From the NCBI GenBank assembly GCA_024743195.1, contig JANSXE010000008.1, positions 146,244-210,243 on the forward strand: a stretch of 64,000 bases of DNA. Direction: 5' to 3'. Below the pieces are notes generated by a model that saw only the letters and a list, made by a program, of their open reading frames with translations, made no database searches and was not told where the DNA came from. The DNA is from Alphaproteobacteria bacterium (GTDB taxonomy: Bacteria; Pseudomonadota; Alphaproteobacteria; UBA8366; Aestuariispiraceae). A program made the translations under genes and the position numbers. This document shows positions 32,700 through 41,463 of this stretch, piece by piece (position 1 is the stretch's first letter; each line of letters starts with the position of its first letter).

Positions 32700-33461
32700 A
32701 TGGCGAATGTGGTTCTAGACGTCTCGGACGTGAACAAGACCTTCGGGGGCTTGCAGGCGCTCTCGCACATCAACCTCCAGATCGAGGAGGGCAAGACCCA
32801 CGCGGTCATCGGCCCCAACGGGGCGGGCAAGTCGACGCTGCTCAACGTTTGCGTCGGGCGCCTGGCGCCCGACACCGGCGCGGTGATGTTCGACGGCGTG
32901 AACCTGACCGGCATGGACCCGTACGACATCAATCAGCTCGGCGTCGCGCGCGTGTTCCAGACGCCGGAAATCTTTCTCGACCTCACCCTGATCCAGAATG
33001 TCGAGATCGCGGCTCTGGCGAAGCGCGACGGCGCCTTCCACTTCCGGCCGTTCCGGCTGATGTACAAGGAAAAGGCGCTGACGGAGGAGGCCGAGCACAT
33101 GCTGGAGGACGTCGGCCTCTATCGCCTGAAGGACGAGCACACCGGCAACCTCTCGCGCGGCGACAAGCGGCGCCTCGAACTCGCCATGTGCCTGGTGCAG
33201 CACCCGCGCCTGCTGCTGCTCGACGAGCCGACGGCCGGCATGTCGCGGCACGACACGAACCGGACCATCGACCTGCTTAAGCGCATCAAGGAGCGCGGCA
33301 TGACGAAGGTCATCATCGAGCACGACATGCATGTCGTCTTCTCCCTCGCCGACAAGATCAGCGTGTTGGCGCAGGGAGCGATCATCGCCGAGGGCGCCCC
33401 GGATGAAATCCGCGGCAACCCCAAGGTCCAGGAAGCCTATCTGGGGGGAGCGCACGTATGA
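32700..33461 (+). CDS. ABC transporter ATP-binding protein (LivG-like)
   Basis: A 253-residue ATPase with Walker A GPNGAGKST (about residue 39), Q-loop FQTPEIFLDLTLIQNV, Walker B RLLLLDEPTAG and the switch His in VIIEHDMHVV. The ABC signature is NLSRGDKRRLELAM rather than the LSxGQ type; I recall this variant in the urea/amide-related branch of HAAT ATPases, so it is probably functional. It energises uptake through the two permeases. Its stop overlaps the next start by ATGA. Confidence 0.93.
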   Translation: MANVVLDVSDVNKTFGGLQALSHINLQIEEGKTHAVIGPNGAGKSTLLNVCVGRLAPDTGAVMFDGVNLTGMDPYDINQLGVARVFQTPEIFLDLTLIQNVEIAALAKRDGAFHFRPFRLMYKEKALTEEAEHMLEDVGLYRLKDEHTGNLSRGDKRRLELAMCLVQHPRLLLLDEPTAGMSRHDTNRTIDLLKRIKERGMTKVIIEHDMHVVFSLADKISVLAQGAIIAEGAPDEIRGNPKVQEAYLGGAHV

Positions 33462-34231
33462 CCGAAGCCCCGACGACCGCCGCCGACGAGCCGGTTCCGC
33501 CGCTCGACAAGCGGACCGCCTCGCCGCCCGCCTACTTCTCCTGCCGCGACATGCACGCCTATTACGGCGAGAGCTATATCGTGCAGGGGGTCGGCTTCGA
33601 CGTCCGCGAAGGCCAGATCCTGGCGCTGCTCGGGCGCAACGGCGCCGGCAAGACCTCGACCCTGCGGACGATCGCGCGCCTCGACTCGCCGGAGCTGCGC
33701 CGCGGCGAGATCTGGCTCGACCACCAGTCGCTGCACGACAAGCGCGCCTTCCAGGCGGCGCGGCTCGGCGTTGCGCTGGTGCCGGAGGATCGGCGCATCA
33801 TCCAGGGGCTGACGGTGGAGGAGAACCTGCAGCTCGCGCAGATCGCCGAGCCCAAGGGCTGGAGCTTCGAGCGGATCTTCGACCTGTTCCCGCGGCTCGG
33901 CGAGCGCCGCAGCCAGGAAGGGGTGACGCTCTCCGGCGGCGAGCAGCAGATGCTGGCCATCGCCCGCGCGCTGGCCCGGGATGTGAAACTGCTGCTGTTG
34001 GACGAGCCGTACGAGGGGCTGGCGCCCGTTATCGTGCAGGAGATCGAGAGGACGCTGCACGAGGTGCGCGAGCTCGGCATCACCACCATCATCGTGGAGC
34101 AGAACGCGATTGCGGCCCTGAACCTGGCCGACCGCGCGTTGATCCTCGACATGGGCGAGGTCGTCTTCCAGAGCTCGGCCAAGGAAGTGCTCGACAACAA
34201 GGAGATCCGGGAGGAGTACCTCGCCGTCTGA
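33458..34231 (+). CDS. ABC transporter ATP-binding protein (LivF-like)
   Basis: A 257-residue second ATPase of the transporter, with Walker A GRNGAGKTS, Q-loop VPEDRRIIQGLTVEENL, canonical signature TLSGGEQQMLAIARAL and Walker B LLLLDEPYEGLAP. The first 25 residues are a low-complexity extension before the domain. Translationally coupled to the LivG-like gene (ATGA). Last gene of the operon, followed by a strong hairpin. Confidence 0.93.
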   Translation: MTEAPTTAADEPVPPLDKRTASPPAYFSCRDMHAYYGESYIVQGVGFDVREGQILALLGRNGAGKTSTLRTIARLDSPELRRGEIWLDHQSLHDKRAFQAARLGVALVPEDRRIIQGLTVEENLQLAQIAEPKGWSFERIFDLFPRLGERRSQEGVTLSGGEQQMLAIARALARDVKLLLLDEPYEGLAPVIVQEIERTLHEVRELGITTIIVEQNAIAALNLADRALILDMGEVVFQSSAKEVLDNKEIREEYLAV

Positions 34232-34263
34232 CAAGGCGGGGGGCTCCAGGGGCTCCGGGGGAG

Positions 34264-34291
34264 GGAAAGGCGGGCTTCGGCCCGCCTTTCC
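34264..34291 (+). terminator. Terminator hairpin after the ABC transporter operon
   Basis: A perfect 12-bp stem, GGAAAGGCGGGC (34264-34275) and its complement (34280-34291), with a TTCG tetraloop. There is only a short T run, but the extra-stable loop and position 32 bp after the last stop support termination; it could also serve the convergent gene. Confidence 0.75.
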
Positions 34292-34335
34292 TGCTTTCGG
34301 CCCTTGGCCGACCGGGGGCGGCCGACGCGTCGCGC

Positions 34336-35547
34336 TCAGCTGTGCTGACCGGCGAGCGCGGTCACGAAGTCGTAAAAGGGCGAGAGCTGATCGCCCTTCA
34401 CCGCCGGTTTGCGCCCGTCCTGGGTGAGGTCGAGATAGGCGTTCGTCGCGTGCGCCAGCACGCCGACCGAGCCGCCGATGTCGGTGAAGGTGCCGGGGGC
34501 GTTCTGCAGGAAGGTCTGGAACGCGCCGGGGTCGTCGCCTTCGATCAGGGCGTCGAAGGCGGCGTTGTAGTCGCGAAGGTGTTTCTGGACCCGCTCGAAA
34601 TGCAGCTTGAGCTGTAGGCGGGCCGTCTTGCGCTGGGCCTTGAACCGGTCGACCAGCGAGGTCTCCATCATCATCTGATCGCGCGGCAGGGAGTCCTCGC
34701 CGGCCAGCCATCGGAACAGGCCGACGAAGCTGTCGAACATCGTGCGGTTCAGATATTCATAGTAGTTGATGCCCTTCCAGGCGAACAGGATCTCCTGGGT
34801 CTTGTCCACGTCCAGGCGGAAACTGGAGATGAAGGCCTTCACGCCCGGCGTCGGCTCGCCCGTCCACATGGCGTTCAGAATGGCGTTGGCGACCGAGGCG
34901 CCCGGCGAACTGGCGATTGCCGCCTCTGGGCCCTCGGGCTCCTCGCGCGGGGCGCCGCCCGTGATGTCGGCCGCGACGTCGTCCGCCAAGCCGGCCTTGC
35001 TGACCAGAACCGAGATCTTGTGCATCACCGGCCGGCGGATTCCCTGCCAGGTCTTCTCGTCGATGTCGAAGAAGCGGCGGTCGATCGGGCGCTCGGTCTC
35101 CAACTCGCGGCGTTGGGACAGCAGCAGGAAGGGATCGAAGGTCGGGACCTGGTTGAAGACGCGCAGCACGGTCTGATCGTGCGTCGACATCATCTCGTTC
35201 TCTTTCAGCGCCCCGCGGCGGAGCATCATCTTCTGGACGACCTCCGGCGCCGCGAGGATCGATTCGCCGCCGTCGAGTTTGCTCTGCTCGTCATAGGGAA
35301 AATAGATCCGCGTGGTGAGCGAGAGTTCGTCGTCTTCCTCGTCCCGCGTCACCTCCTTGAACAGGATGCCCCCGTTCAGGGCCTTGTTGTCGAACATCGC
35401 CTTGTCGCCGGCCTGATGGGCGACGAGGCTCTGATAGATGTCGGTCGAATCGAAACAAAGGAACCGGCCCGAACGGAGCAGCATTCCCAGCGCTTCACGG
35501 TTCATGAACGAGCTCGCCCCCAGGTGCGTCGCGGTTTCCGGACGCAT
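34336..35547 (-). CDS. Conserved hypothetical protein, 403 residues
   Basis: A soluble protein with no signal peptide or membrane segment and no motif I can name. It has blocks that look structured, such as RSGRFLCFDSTDIYQSLVAH, AFISSFRLDVDKTQEILFAW and NYYEYLNRTMFDSFVGLFRW, and a variable acidic stretch (residues about 200-222). It is mainly helical in the C-terminal half. The first ATG (35547) lacks a good ribosome site; ATG 35505, preceded by GGGGGCGAG, may be the true start. It is divergent from the pirin gene and convergent with the transporter operon. Function unknown. Confidence 0.75.
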   Translation of the reverse strand: MRPETATHLGASSFMNREALGMLLRSGRFLCFDSTDIYQSLVAHQAGDKAMFDNKALNGGILFKEVTRDEEDDELSLTTRIYFPYDEQSKLDGGESILAAPEVVQKMMLRRGALKENEMMSTHDQTVLRVFNQVPTFDPFLLLSQRRELETERPIDRRFFDIDEKTWQGIRRPVMHKISVLVSKAGLADDVAADITGGAPREEPEGPEAAIASSPGASVANAILNAMWTGEPTPGVKAFISSFRLDVDKTQEILFAWKGINYYEYLNRTMFDSFVGLFRWLAGEDSLPRDQMMMETSLVDRFKAQRKTARLQLKLHFERVQKHLRDYNAAFDALIEGDDPGAFQTFLQNAPGTFTDIGGSVGVLAHATNAYLDLTQDGRKPAVKGDQLSPFYDFVTALAGQHS

Positions 35548-35698
35548 CGCAACCGACTATCCGTCCTCGCGCGGCTCATGCTTTGAAGCCGCCTTCACCC
35601 ACCCGAAGGATTCTTGCACTACAGATTGCACAGCAGGTCTGGTATGTCCAATCCTGCGCATTGATGGACGATGCGGCTGTTGCGAAGGGGAGTGGGCC

Positions 35699-36574
35699 AT
35701 GGAACCGGGGCGGGCGATGATCCTCAAACCGAAGGAGCGCGACATCGGATCCTTTGCGGTGCGTCGCGTCCTGCCGGCTGCCGAACGCCGGGCCGTCGGG
35801 CCCTTCGTTTTCTTCGATCAGTTCGGTCCGACCGTTTTCGGGGCGGGCGACGCAATGGATGTGCGCCCGCATCCGCATATCGGGCTCGCCACGATCACCT
35901 GGCTGCTCGAGGGCGCGATCGAGCATCGCGACTCGCTCGGATCGCACCAAGTGATTCGGCCGGGAGAGGTCAACTGGATGACCGCCGGCGCCGGCGTGGT
36001 GCATTCCGAGCGCAGCCCGGCGTCCGAACGCGGCGGCGGCGCGCGGCTCTATGGCGTCCAGGCCTGGGTCGCGCTGCCGCGCGAGCGGGAGGAGACGCCG
36101 CCCAGCTTCCAGCATTACCCGGCGGATGGAATCCCCTGGCTGCGCGAGGCCGGCGTCACCGCGGCGCTGGTCGTTGGGGAGGCCTGGGGCCTGAGCTCCC
36201 CGGTGCGGACGCTGATGGAGACCTTTTACGCCGATATTGCGCTCGACGCCGGCGCGGCTCTCGCCCTGCCCGGCGCGGTGGAGGAGCGCGCGGTCTATCT
36301 GCTGAGCGGATCCGCCATGGTCGGCGGCGCGGAGGTCGCGGCGCATGAGATGCTCGTGATCCCGCCCGGCGGCGACGTCGAGATCCGGGCCGGCGCGGAC
36401 AGCCGGCTGATCGCGATCGGCGGGGCGCCGCTGGACGGGCCGCGGCGCATTTGGTGGAATTTCGTCTCCCACGATCCCGCGCGGATCGAACAGGCGAAGG
36501 CGGATTGGCGCGCGGGCTTGTTTCCGAAGGTCCCGGGCGACGAGGCGGAGTTCATCCCGCTGCCGGAGCGCTGA
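35699..36574 (+). CDS. Pirin family protein
   Basis: A 291-residue bicupin. The N-terminal metal site is visible in RPHPHIGLATITWLLEGAIEHRDSLG and GEVNWMTAGAGVVHSE (three His and one Glu, as in known pirins). Bacterial pirins include quercetinases and regulators of central metabolism; the substrate or partner here is unknown. ATG 35699 follows GAAGGGGAG; the frame extends upstream into the divergent intergenic region but without conserved sequence. Confidence 0.92.
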   Translation: MEPGRAMILKPKERDIGSFAVRRVLPAAERRAVGPFVFFDQFGPTVFGAGDAMDVRPHPHIGLATITWLLEGAIEHRDSLGSHQVIRPGEVNWMTAGAGVVHSERSPASERGGGARLYGVQAWVALPREREETPPSFQHYPADGIPWLREAGVTAALVVGEAWGLSSPVRTLMETFYADIALDAGAALALPGAVEERAVYLLSGSAMVGGAEVAAHEMLVIPPGGDVEIRAGADSRLIAIGGAPLDGPRRIWWNFVSHDPARIEQAKADWRAGLFPKVPGDEAEFIPLPER

Positions 36575-36586
36575 GCGGAGCCGCGC

Positions 36587-37051
36587 TTACTGCCACTCGG
36601 CCGGCAGTTCGAAGTCCTCATCATCCTCTGCATCGGCGCCGGATGCGGCGGCGGCGTCGTCGGCGGCGCCTTCGGGGGCCGCTTCGCCGTCGGCGGCGTC
36701 CGCCTCCTCCGACCCTTCTGCGGGGGCGTCGGCCTCGGGCGCGCTCTCGGCGCTGTCCGCCGCGGGCAGGGCGGCGGGCGCCGCCGCCGCGGCGCGCACG
36801 TCGTCGATCGTCTCGACGCCCGCGGGCAGGGCGTAGCCGGTCCCGGTCCACTGCAGGGTGCGCTCGGTCGCGCCGTCGAGGAAGGCGATCTGCGCCGGCG
36901 GCTCGGCGGCCGCCGCGGCCGCGCGACGCAGCCGCGCGATCTCGGCCTTCAGCCGCGCGATCTCGTCCGCCGCGATGCGCATCACGACGCCGCGCACCGG
37001 CACGATGTCCCGCGCGTCCGGCTTGCGCAGCCACTGTTCGAAGCCGCTCAT
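36587..37051 (-). CDS. Hypothetical protein with acidic alanine-rich tail
   Basis: A 154-residue protein. The N-terminal part (GFEQWLRKPDARDIVPVRG, then a short coiled coil RIAADEIARLKAEIARLRR) looks conserved in character. Residues about 95-150 are a low-complexity run of Ala, Glu and Asp ending FELPAEWQ. No domain is recognised. It ends 12 bp from the pirin stop (convergent). Confidence 0.6.
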   Translation of the reverse strand: MSGFEQWLRKPDARDIVPVRGVVMRIAADEIARLKAEIARLRRAAAAAAEPPAQIAFLDGATERTLQWTGTGYALPAGVETIDDVRAAAAAPAALPAADSAESAPEADAPAEGSEEADAADGEAAPEGAADDAAAASGADAEDDEDFELPAEWQ

Positions 37052-37139
37052 GCTCGATCCTTCCCGCCTTTGGTCGCTCCGCCCCTGCGCCGCGAAGTGT
37101 AGTCTCGCACGCGTTAACAGGGGGTTAGCGCAGACGCCG

Positions 37140-37610
37140 TCAGAAAATCCCCGCTTCCAGCCCAGCGGCCATGAGCTGCCCGAGCTCCTCGGCCTGTTCG
37201 AGGAAACCGTCGTCCCAGTCGCCGTGGAAGACCACCGGCTCCTGCACCGGGTTCCAGCGCAGGCCGGAGCAGATGCTGGTCACCGCCCGGCGCGTGCCCG
37301 TGCCGTCGAGCCCCGCGCGGATGTAGAGGACGTAGGGCAGACCCTGCTTCTCCTCGATCACCTGATAATAGGTGCGGTCGAAAAAGTCCTTCAGCGCCCC
37401 CGCCATATAGCCCAGATTCTCCGTCGTCCCGAGGATCAGGCCGTCGGCCGCGCGCACGTCGTCGGCGTCGGCCTCCAAGGGCGGAACCCAGCGCGCCTCC
37501 ACGCCCTCGATCTCGGGATGCTGGGCGCCGCGCAGCACCGCGTCCTTCAGCGCCGCCGTGTTGGGCGAGGGCGCGTGCGCGACGATCAGCAGGCGTTTGG
37601 CGTCGGACAT
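37140..37610 (-). CDS. Flavodoxin-like NAD(P)H-dependent FMN reductase/quinone reductase family protein
   Basis: A 156-residue flavodoxin-fold protein. The FMN phosphate loop is VAHAPSPNTAAL near the N-terminus; GLILGTTENLGYMAGALKDFFDRTYY matches the second FMN loop of the WrbA/flavodoxin class. It is probably a small cytoplasmic electron carrier or reductase; the substrate is unknown. ATG 37610 follows AGGAGGAAG. The frame is open further upstream across the promoter region, but that sequence is not protein-like. Confidence 0.85.
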   Translation of the reverse strand: MSDAKRLLIVAHAPSPNTAALKDAVLRGAQHPEIEGVEARWVPPLEADADDVRAADGLILGTTENLGYMAGALKDFFDRTYYQVIEEKQGLPYVLYIRAGLDGTGTRRAVTSICSGLRWNPVQEPVVFHGDWDDGFLEQAEELGQLMAAGLEAGIF

Positions 37611-37733
37611 GCGTCGGGCTTCCTCCTTCTCCCCACACCTTGGGCGGCGCGATGGCGATGACAAGGATCGGCTGTCGGGGCGTCGCCCCGCATGCGATAA
37701 GCACGGGCGACTATGTGGCGGGAGGGACGGAGC

Positions 37734-38252
37734 GTGGATTTCTCGATCGATCGCGCGGCTCGCGAGGAAGAGCCGATCGTCGGCCGGCTGCTGCAACTCT
37801 ATCTGCACGACTTTTCCACTTTCGCGACGCCCGGCCAGCCCTATGGCGATGTCGGGGCGGACGGCCTTTTCGACTATCCGATTCTGGAGAGCTATTGGAT
37901 GGCGTCCGACCGCGAGCCGCTGCTTTTCCGAACGGAGGGACGCCTCGCCGGCTTCGCACTGATCAACGCCGTCGCGCCGTCGGGCGCGGCGGTCGATCAC
38001 GCGATGGCGGAATTCTTCATTCTGCGCAAGTACCGGCGCTGCGGGCTGGGAATGCGGGCCGCCCGGGAAATCCTGCGCGCGCGGCCCGGGGTGTGGGAGA
38101 TCGGCGTCGCAGCCTACAATGCGCCGGCGATCGCATTCTGGCGTTCGGCGCTCGGCGGCCTGGACGACTGGGCGGTGCGAGAACTCTCGGGCGACGGCGC
38201 GCGCTGGCGCGGGCCGATCTTCCGTCTCCGGCCCGTCAGGTCGAAAGGCTGA
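37734..38252 (+). CDS. GNAT family N-acetyltransferase
   Basis: A protein of about 172 residues with the GNAT core: LAGFALINAV (beta4), AEFFILRKYRRCGLGMRAA holding the acetyl-CoA pyrophosphate loop (R/Q-x-x-G-x-G/A as RRCGLG), and NAPAIAFWRSA. Substrate unknown. GTG 37734 follows GGGAGGGACGGAG and is favoured; ATG 37713 in the same frame would add seven residues. Its 3' end overlaps the OsmC gene on the opposite strand by 17 bp. Confidence 0.87.
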   Translation: MDFSIDRAAREEEPIVGRLLQLYLHDFSTFATPGQPYGDVGADGLFDYPILESYWMASDREPLLFRTEGRLAGFALINAVAPSGAAVDHAMAEFFILRKYRRCGLGMRAAREILRARPGVWEIGVAAYNAPAIAFWRSALGGLDDWAVRELSGDGARWRGPIFRLRPVRSKG

Positions 38253-38748
38253 TCCCGGGCGCCGGCAGTTCGGGCCCGTTCTTCAGCGTCTGATAGACGA
38301 CGCAATAGCGCTCGGTCAGCTTGATCAGCGTTGCGAGTTGCTCCGCGTCCGCGTCGGCGTCGAGTTCGAAGTCGAGCGCGATGTCCTTGAAGCCCACGGG
38401 CGCGTCCTTGGCCACGCCCAGCGTGCCGCGGAAGTCGAGCGTCCCGGCGGCGCGCACCACGCCCTCGCGCACCGTAATCCCGAGCGCGGTCGCGACCGCC
38501 TTCAGCGTCACCCCGGCGCAGGCGACCAGCGCCTCCAACAGCATGTCGCCGGAGCAGAGCTGCGAGCCGTCGCCGCCGGTCAGCGGGTGCAGCCCGGCTT
38601 CCGCGATCCGGCGGCCGGTCTCGACCGAGCAGGAGAGCCCCTCGCCGAGCCGCCCTTCGGCGCTGAGGCGAAGCGTCGCCGCCTCGGGCGCGTCCTTGTA
38701 GTGCTGTTTCAGCGGCGCTTGCAGCGCGCGCAGGGCGTCGGCGTCCAT
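38236..38748 (-). CDS. OsmC family peroxiredoxin-like protein
   Basis: A 170-residue OsmC/Ohr-class protein. The two redox cysteines are in LCSGDMLLEALVACAGVTL and KLTERYCVVYQTL, as in OsmC-like thiol peroxidases. It may reduce organic hydroperoxides; whether it belongs to the OsmC, Ohr or YhfA subgroup is not certain. It is convergent with the GNAT gene (17-bp overlap of 3' ends). Confidence 0.9.
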   Translation of the reverse strand: MDADALRALQAPLKQHYKDAPEAATLRLSAEGRLGEGLSCSVETGRRIAEAGLHPLTGGDGSQLCSGDMLLEALVACAGVTLKAVATALGITVREGVVRAAGTLDFRGTLGVAKDAPVGFKDIALDFELDADADAEQLATLIKLTERYCVVYQTLKNGPELPAPGISLST

Positions 38749-38782
38749 GGTCGGGACTCCTCTTCGAACGGGGCCGGGCGGG

Positions 38783-39481
38783 TCAGCCGGCGAGCGCCGT
38801 CGCGGTGTCGGAGAAGCGCCAGACGCCGGCGTTGCGCAGGTCGCTGTCCTCCATCAGGGCGGTGGTGGGGGCGTGATAGCTGGCGATTCGCTCCAGCCCC
38901 AGCTTGGGCAGGTAGAAGCGGCCCGGATCGCCGATCAGCACCGTTCGGCCGGCCGAATTCAGCGCCTCCAGCCAGGGGATCAGCCGGTGCGCGATCTCCG
39001 CATCGTAGCAGACGTCGCCGACCAGCACGACTTCATGCTCCGGGCTCATATCGCCGATCAGATCTTCCAGCGCGACGTCGATATAGAGGTCGTTCGCCTC
39101 CGCATTGAGCCGGATCGCGGCGGCGCAGAGCGGATCGATCTCGCTCGCCGTCACGTCGAAGGCGCCGGCCTGCGCCGCTGCGATTGCGACGATCCCGGAG
39201 CCGGCGCCGAAATCCAGCACCCGACGGCCGCGCACGATTTCCGGAGTGTCCAGGAGATAGCGCGCCAACGCCTGCCCGCCCGCCCAGGCGAAGGCCCAAT
39301 AGGGCACGCCCAGCCCGGCCTCGTGCAGCTCGTCCTCGCCCATCCGGAAGAAGGGCAGGTCCTCCGCCGCCAGATGGAGCTGGATTTCCGGCGTCAGCCG
39401 CGGGGCCGAGAGCTGCGTATGCTCAAGGATCACCGCCGTCTCCGGCAGTTCCAGGACGCCTTGGTCGAGAGGGGAGGTCAT
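38783..39481 (-). CDS. Class I methyltransferase of the ETF-beta lysine methyltransferase type
   Basis: A 232-residue SAM-dependent methyltransferase. Motif I is VLDFGAGSGIVAIAAAQAGA, motif II ASEIDPLCAAAIRLNAEAN, and the post-II segment VVLVGDVCYDAEIAHRLIPW. The combination, including PYWAFAWAGGQALARYLLD, matches METTL20-like enzymes, which methylate lysines on electron-transfer flavoprotein beta. ATG 39481 has only a weak upstream site (GAGCCGGATG overlap), but conserved sequence begins there. It lies 23 bp after ubiA on the same strand. Confidence 0.85.
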   Translation of the reverse strand: MTSPLDQGVLELPETAVILEHTQLSAPRLTPEIQLHLAAEDLPFFRMGEDELHEAGLGVPYWAFAWAGGQALARYLLDTPEIVRGRRVLDFGAGSGIVAIAAAQAGAFDVTASEIDPLCAAAIRLNAEANDLYIDVALEDLIGDMSPEHEVVLVGDVCYDAEIAHRLIPWLEALNSAGRTVLIGDPGRFYLPKLGLERIASYHAPTTALMEDSDLRNAGVWRFSDTATALAG

Positions 39482-39504
39482 CCGGCTCGGGCTCCCGCGC
39501 GCGG

Positions 39505-40449
39505 TCAGGTTACGGCGCCGGCCGCCATCGCGGCCGCGACGATCAGGCCGAAATCGCGGTTGCCCTTGAAGTGCTTGCGGCTGTCGAGCATGTCGTCGAA
39601 ATCGACGGTCTTCACCTGCCAGGCGAGATGCAGCGCGGCCAGCGTCAGGAGCGGCCAAACCCCCCAGCCGAGGCCGCCGAGCCACGCCGCCGCCGCGAGA
39701 AGGGCGATCAGGAGGATGTAGAAGCCGGCGATCCAGGGGCGCGTCCTGTCCCCGAACTTCAGCGCGGTGGACTTAACCCCGATCAGCAAATCGTCCTCCT
39801 TGTCCTGGTGGGCGTAGATCGTGTCGTAGCCCATGGTCCAGAAGAAGCCGGCGGCGTAGACCAGAAGCTGGATCGGATGCAGCGTCCCGGTCACCGCGGT
39901 CCAGGCGACGTTGACGCCCCAGTTGAAGGTCAGCCCGAGCCAGGCCTGCGGGAAATAGGTGATCCGCTTCATGAAGGGATAGCAGGCGACCAAGCCCAGC
40001 GAGGCGATCCCGACCAGGATCGCCGTCCCGTTGAACTGAATCAGGACCAAGAACCCGATCAGACAGAGCGCGATCACGAAGCCGACCGCCTGACGCGCGC
40101 TGACCGCGCCGGAGGGGATCGGGCGCGTCGCGGTCCGCGCCACCTTGCCGTCGATGTCGCGGTCGACGAAATCGTTCCAGGCGCAGCCCGCGCTGCGCAT
40201 CACCAGCGCGCCGATCGCGAACAGCGCGGCGTACCAGAGATGCACCCATTGCAGCCCCTGACCGGACGCCGCCGCCGCGAAGCCGAGCCCCCACCAGCAG
40301 GGCAGCAGCAGAAGCCAGGTCCCGATCGGCCGGTCGAGCCGCGCGAGCCGCGCATAGGGCCGCGCCGCGGCCGGCAGCCAGCGGTCGACCCAATCGCCTG
40401 CGGCGATGTCGCTTGCCTCGATCCGTCGGTCGGCTCCGACCTTGGCCAT
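39505..40449 (-). CDS. ubiA: 4-hydroxybenzoate octaprenyltransferase
   Basis: An intramembrane prenyltransferase of about 314 residues that attaches the polyprenyl tail to 4-hydroxybenzoate in ubiquinone synthesis. Both Asp-rich motifs are present: NDFVDRDIDGKVARTATRP and YAHQDKEDDLLIGVKST. About eight hydrophobic helices and GTWLLLLPCWWGL fit UbiA rather than heme O synthase. The frame is open to 40551, but those 34 residues come from a 12-bp tandem repeat (RATP repeated) and lack conservation, so ATG 40449 is preferred. Divergent from rsmE. Confidence 0.93.
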   Translation of the reverse strand: MAKVGADRRIEASDIAAGDWVDRWLPAAARPYARLARLDRPIGTWLLLLPCWWGLGFAAAASGQGLQWVHLWYAALFAIGALVMRSAGCAWNDFVDRDIDGKVARTATRPIPSGAVSARQAVGFVIALCLIGFLVLIQFNGTAILVGIASLGLVACYPFMKRITYFPQAWLGLTFNWGVNVAWTAVTGTLHPIQLLVYAAGFFWTMGYDTIYAHQDKEDDLLIGVKSTALKFGDRTRPWIAGFYILLIALLAAAAWLGGLGWGVWPLLTLAALHLAWQVKTVDFDDMLDSRKHFKGNRDFGLIVAAAMAAGAVT

Positions 40450-40468
40450 CCGGCGTCGGCTCCCGTTC

Positions 40469-40504
40469 GGCGTCGCTCTCGGCGTCGCTCTCGGCGTCGC
40501 TCTC
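40469..40504. repeat. 12-bp tandem repeat, three copies, between ubiA and rsmE
   Basis: GGCGTCGCTCTC occurs exactly three times head to tail in the 100-bp divergent region, so it probably lies in the ubiA 5' leader. Copy-number variation could alter promoter spacing. Confidence 0.8.
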
Positions 40505-40549
40505 TGCGGCGCTTGCCTTGCGCGTCCCGGATGCAGGATAGTCCGGCGC

Positions 40550-41317
40550 ATGGCGACCGCAACCCGTCTCTACGTGCCCGATCCGCTTGAAGCCGGCGCC
40601 GTCGTCGGCGCCAGCGCGGAGCAGGCGCATTATCTGCGCAGCGTGCTGCGCATGAAGGGCGGGGAGGAGGTCCTGCTCTTCAACGGCCGGGACGGCGAAT
40701 GGTCGGCGCGGATCGAGGGGCTGGGCAAGGGCTGGGCCTCGCTGGCGGTGGAGGCGCAGCGCCGGCCGCAGACCGCGGAACCGGACGTCTGGCTGCTGTT
40801 CGCGCCGATCAAGCGGGCGCGGCTCGATTTCCTGCTGCAGAAGGCGGTGGAGCTGGGCGCGTCGCGCATCGCGCCGGTGCTGACCCAGCGCACCCAGGTG
40901 GAGCGGGTCAAGACCGAGCGCCTTGTCGCCAACGCGATCGAGGCCGCCGAGCAGTGCGAGCGCCTCGACGCGCCGCAGGTCGACGCGCCGCGGGCGCTCG
41001 ACGCCTGGCTCGACGCCTGGCCGGCCGACCGCCGGCTGCTGCTGTGCGCCGAGGCGGGCGCCGCGCCGCCGATCGCCGACGCGCTCGCCGCCCATCGCGC
41101 GCAGCCGGACGCGGAGCGCCCGCACTGGGCGATCCTGTGCGGGCCGGAAGGCGGATTCACGAACGCGGAGCTTGAATTGTTGCGCGAACTTTCCTTTGTT
41201 ACGCCGGTCGGGCTCGGCCCCCGTATTCTGCGGGCCGAAACCGCGGGCCTGGCGGCGCTGGCCGTCTGGCAATCGGTCATGGGCGACTGGGGGTCGCGTC
41301 CGCCGGACCGGGAGTAG
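40550..41317 (+). CDS. rsmE: 16S rRNA (uracil1498-N3)-methyltransferase
   Basis: A 255-residue SPOUT-fold rRNA methyltransferase. The N-terminal PUA-like part includes QAHYLRSVLRMKGGEEVLLFNGRDGEW; the SAM-binding knot has LCGPEGGFTNAELELL and GLGPRILRAETAGLAAL, diagnostic of RsmE. It modifies U1498 of 16S rRNA. ATG 40550 starts at the family N-terminus; the 48 upstream in-frame codons include the tandem repeat and are not conserved. Confidence 0.95.
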   Translation: MATATRLYVPDPLEAGAVVGASAEQAHYLRSVLRMKGGEEVLLFNGRDGEWSARIEGLGKGWASLAVEAQRRPQTAEPDVWLLFAPIKRARLDFLLQKAVELGASRIAPVLTQRTQVERVKTERLVANAIEAAEQCERLDAPQVDAPRALDAWLDAWPADRRLLLCAEAGAAPPIADALAAHRAQPDAERPHWAILCGPEGGFTNAELELLRELSFVTPVGLGPRILRAETAGLAALAVWQSVMGDWGSRPPDRE

Positions 41318-41463
41318 ATCGGAAGGAAGCGCAGCGTACTGGATCGATCGTTCCGTTTTCAGGGGCTTGAACGGATCGGCCGACCCGGCGCGACAGGCGG
41401 AACAGCGAACAGGCGAACAGCGCGTCGCGAACGACGGCGCGCCGATGCGCGGGGAGGAAGCCC

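Noticed and set aside
40450..40551. N-terminal extension of ubiA containing three RATP repeats
   Set aside because: The family N-terminus begins after ATG 40449; the extension is a tandem-repeat product overlapping the rsmE leader.
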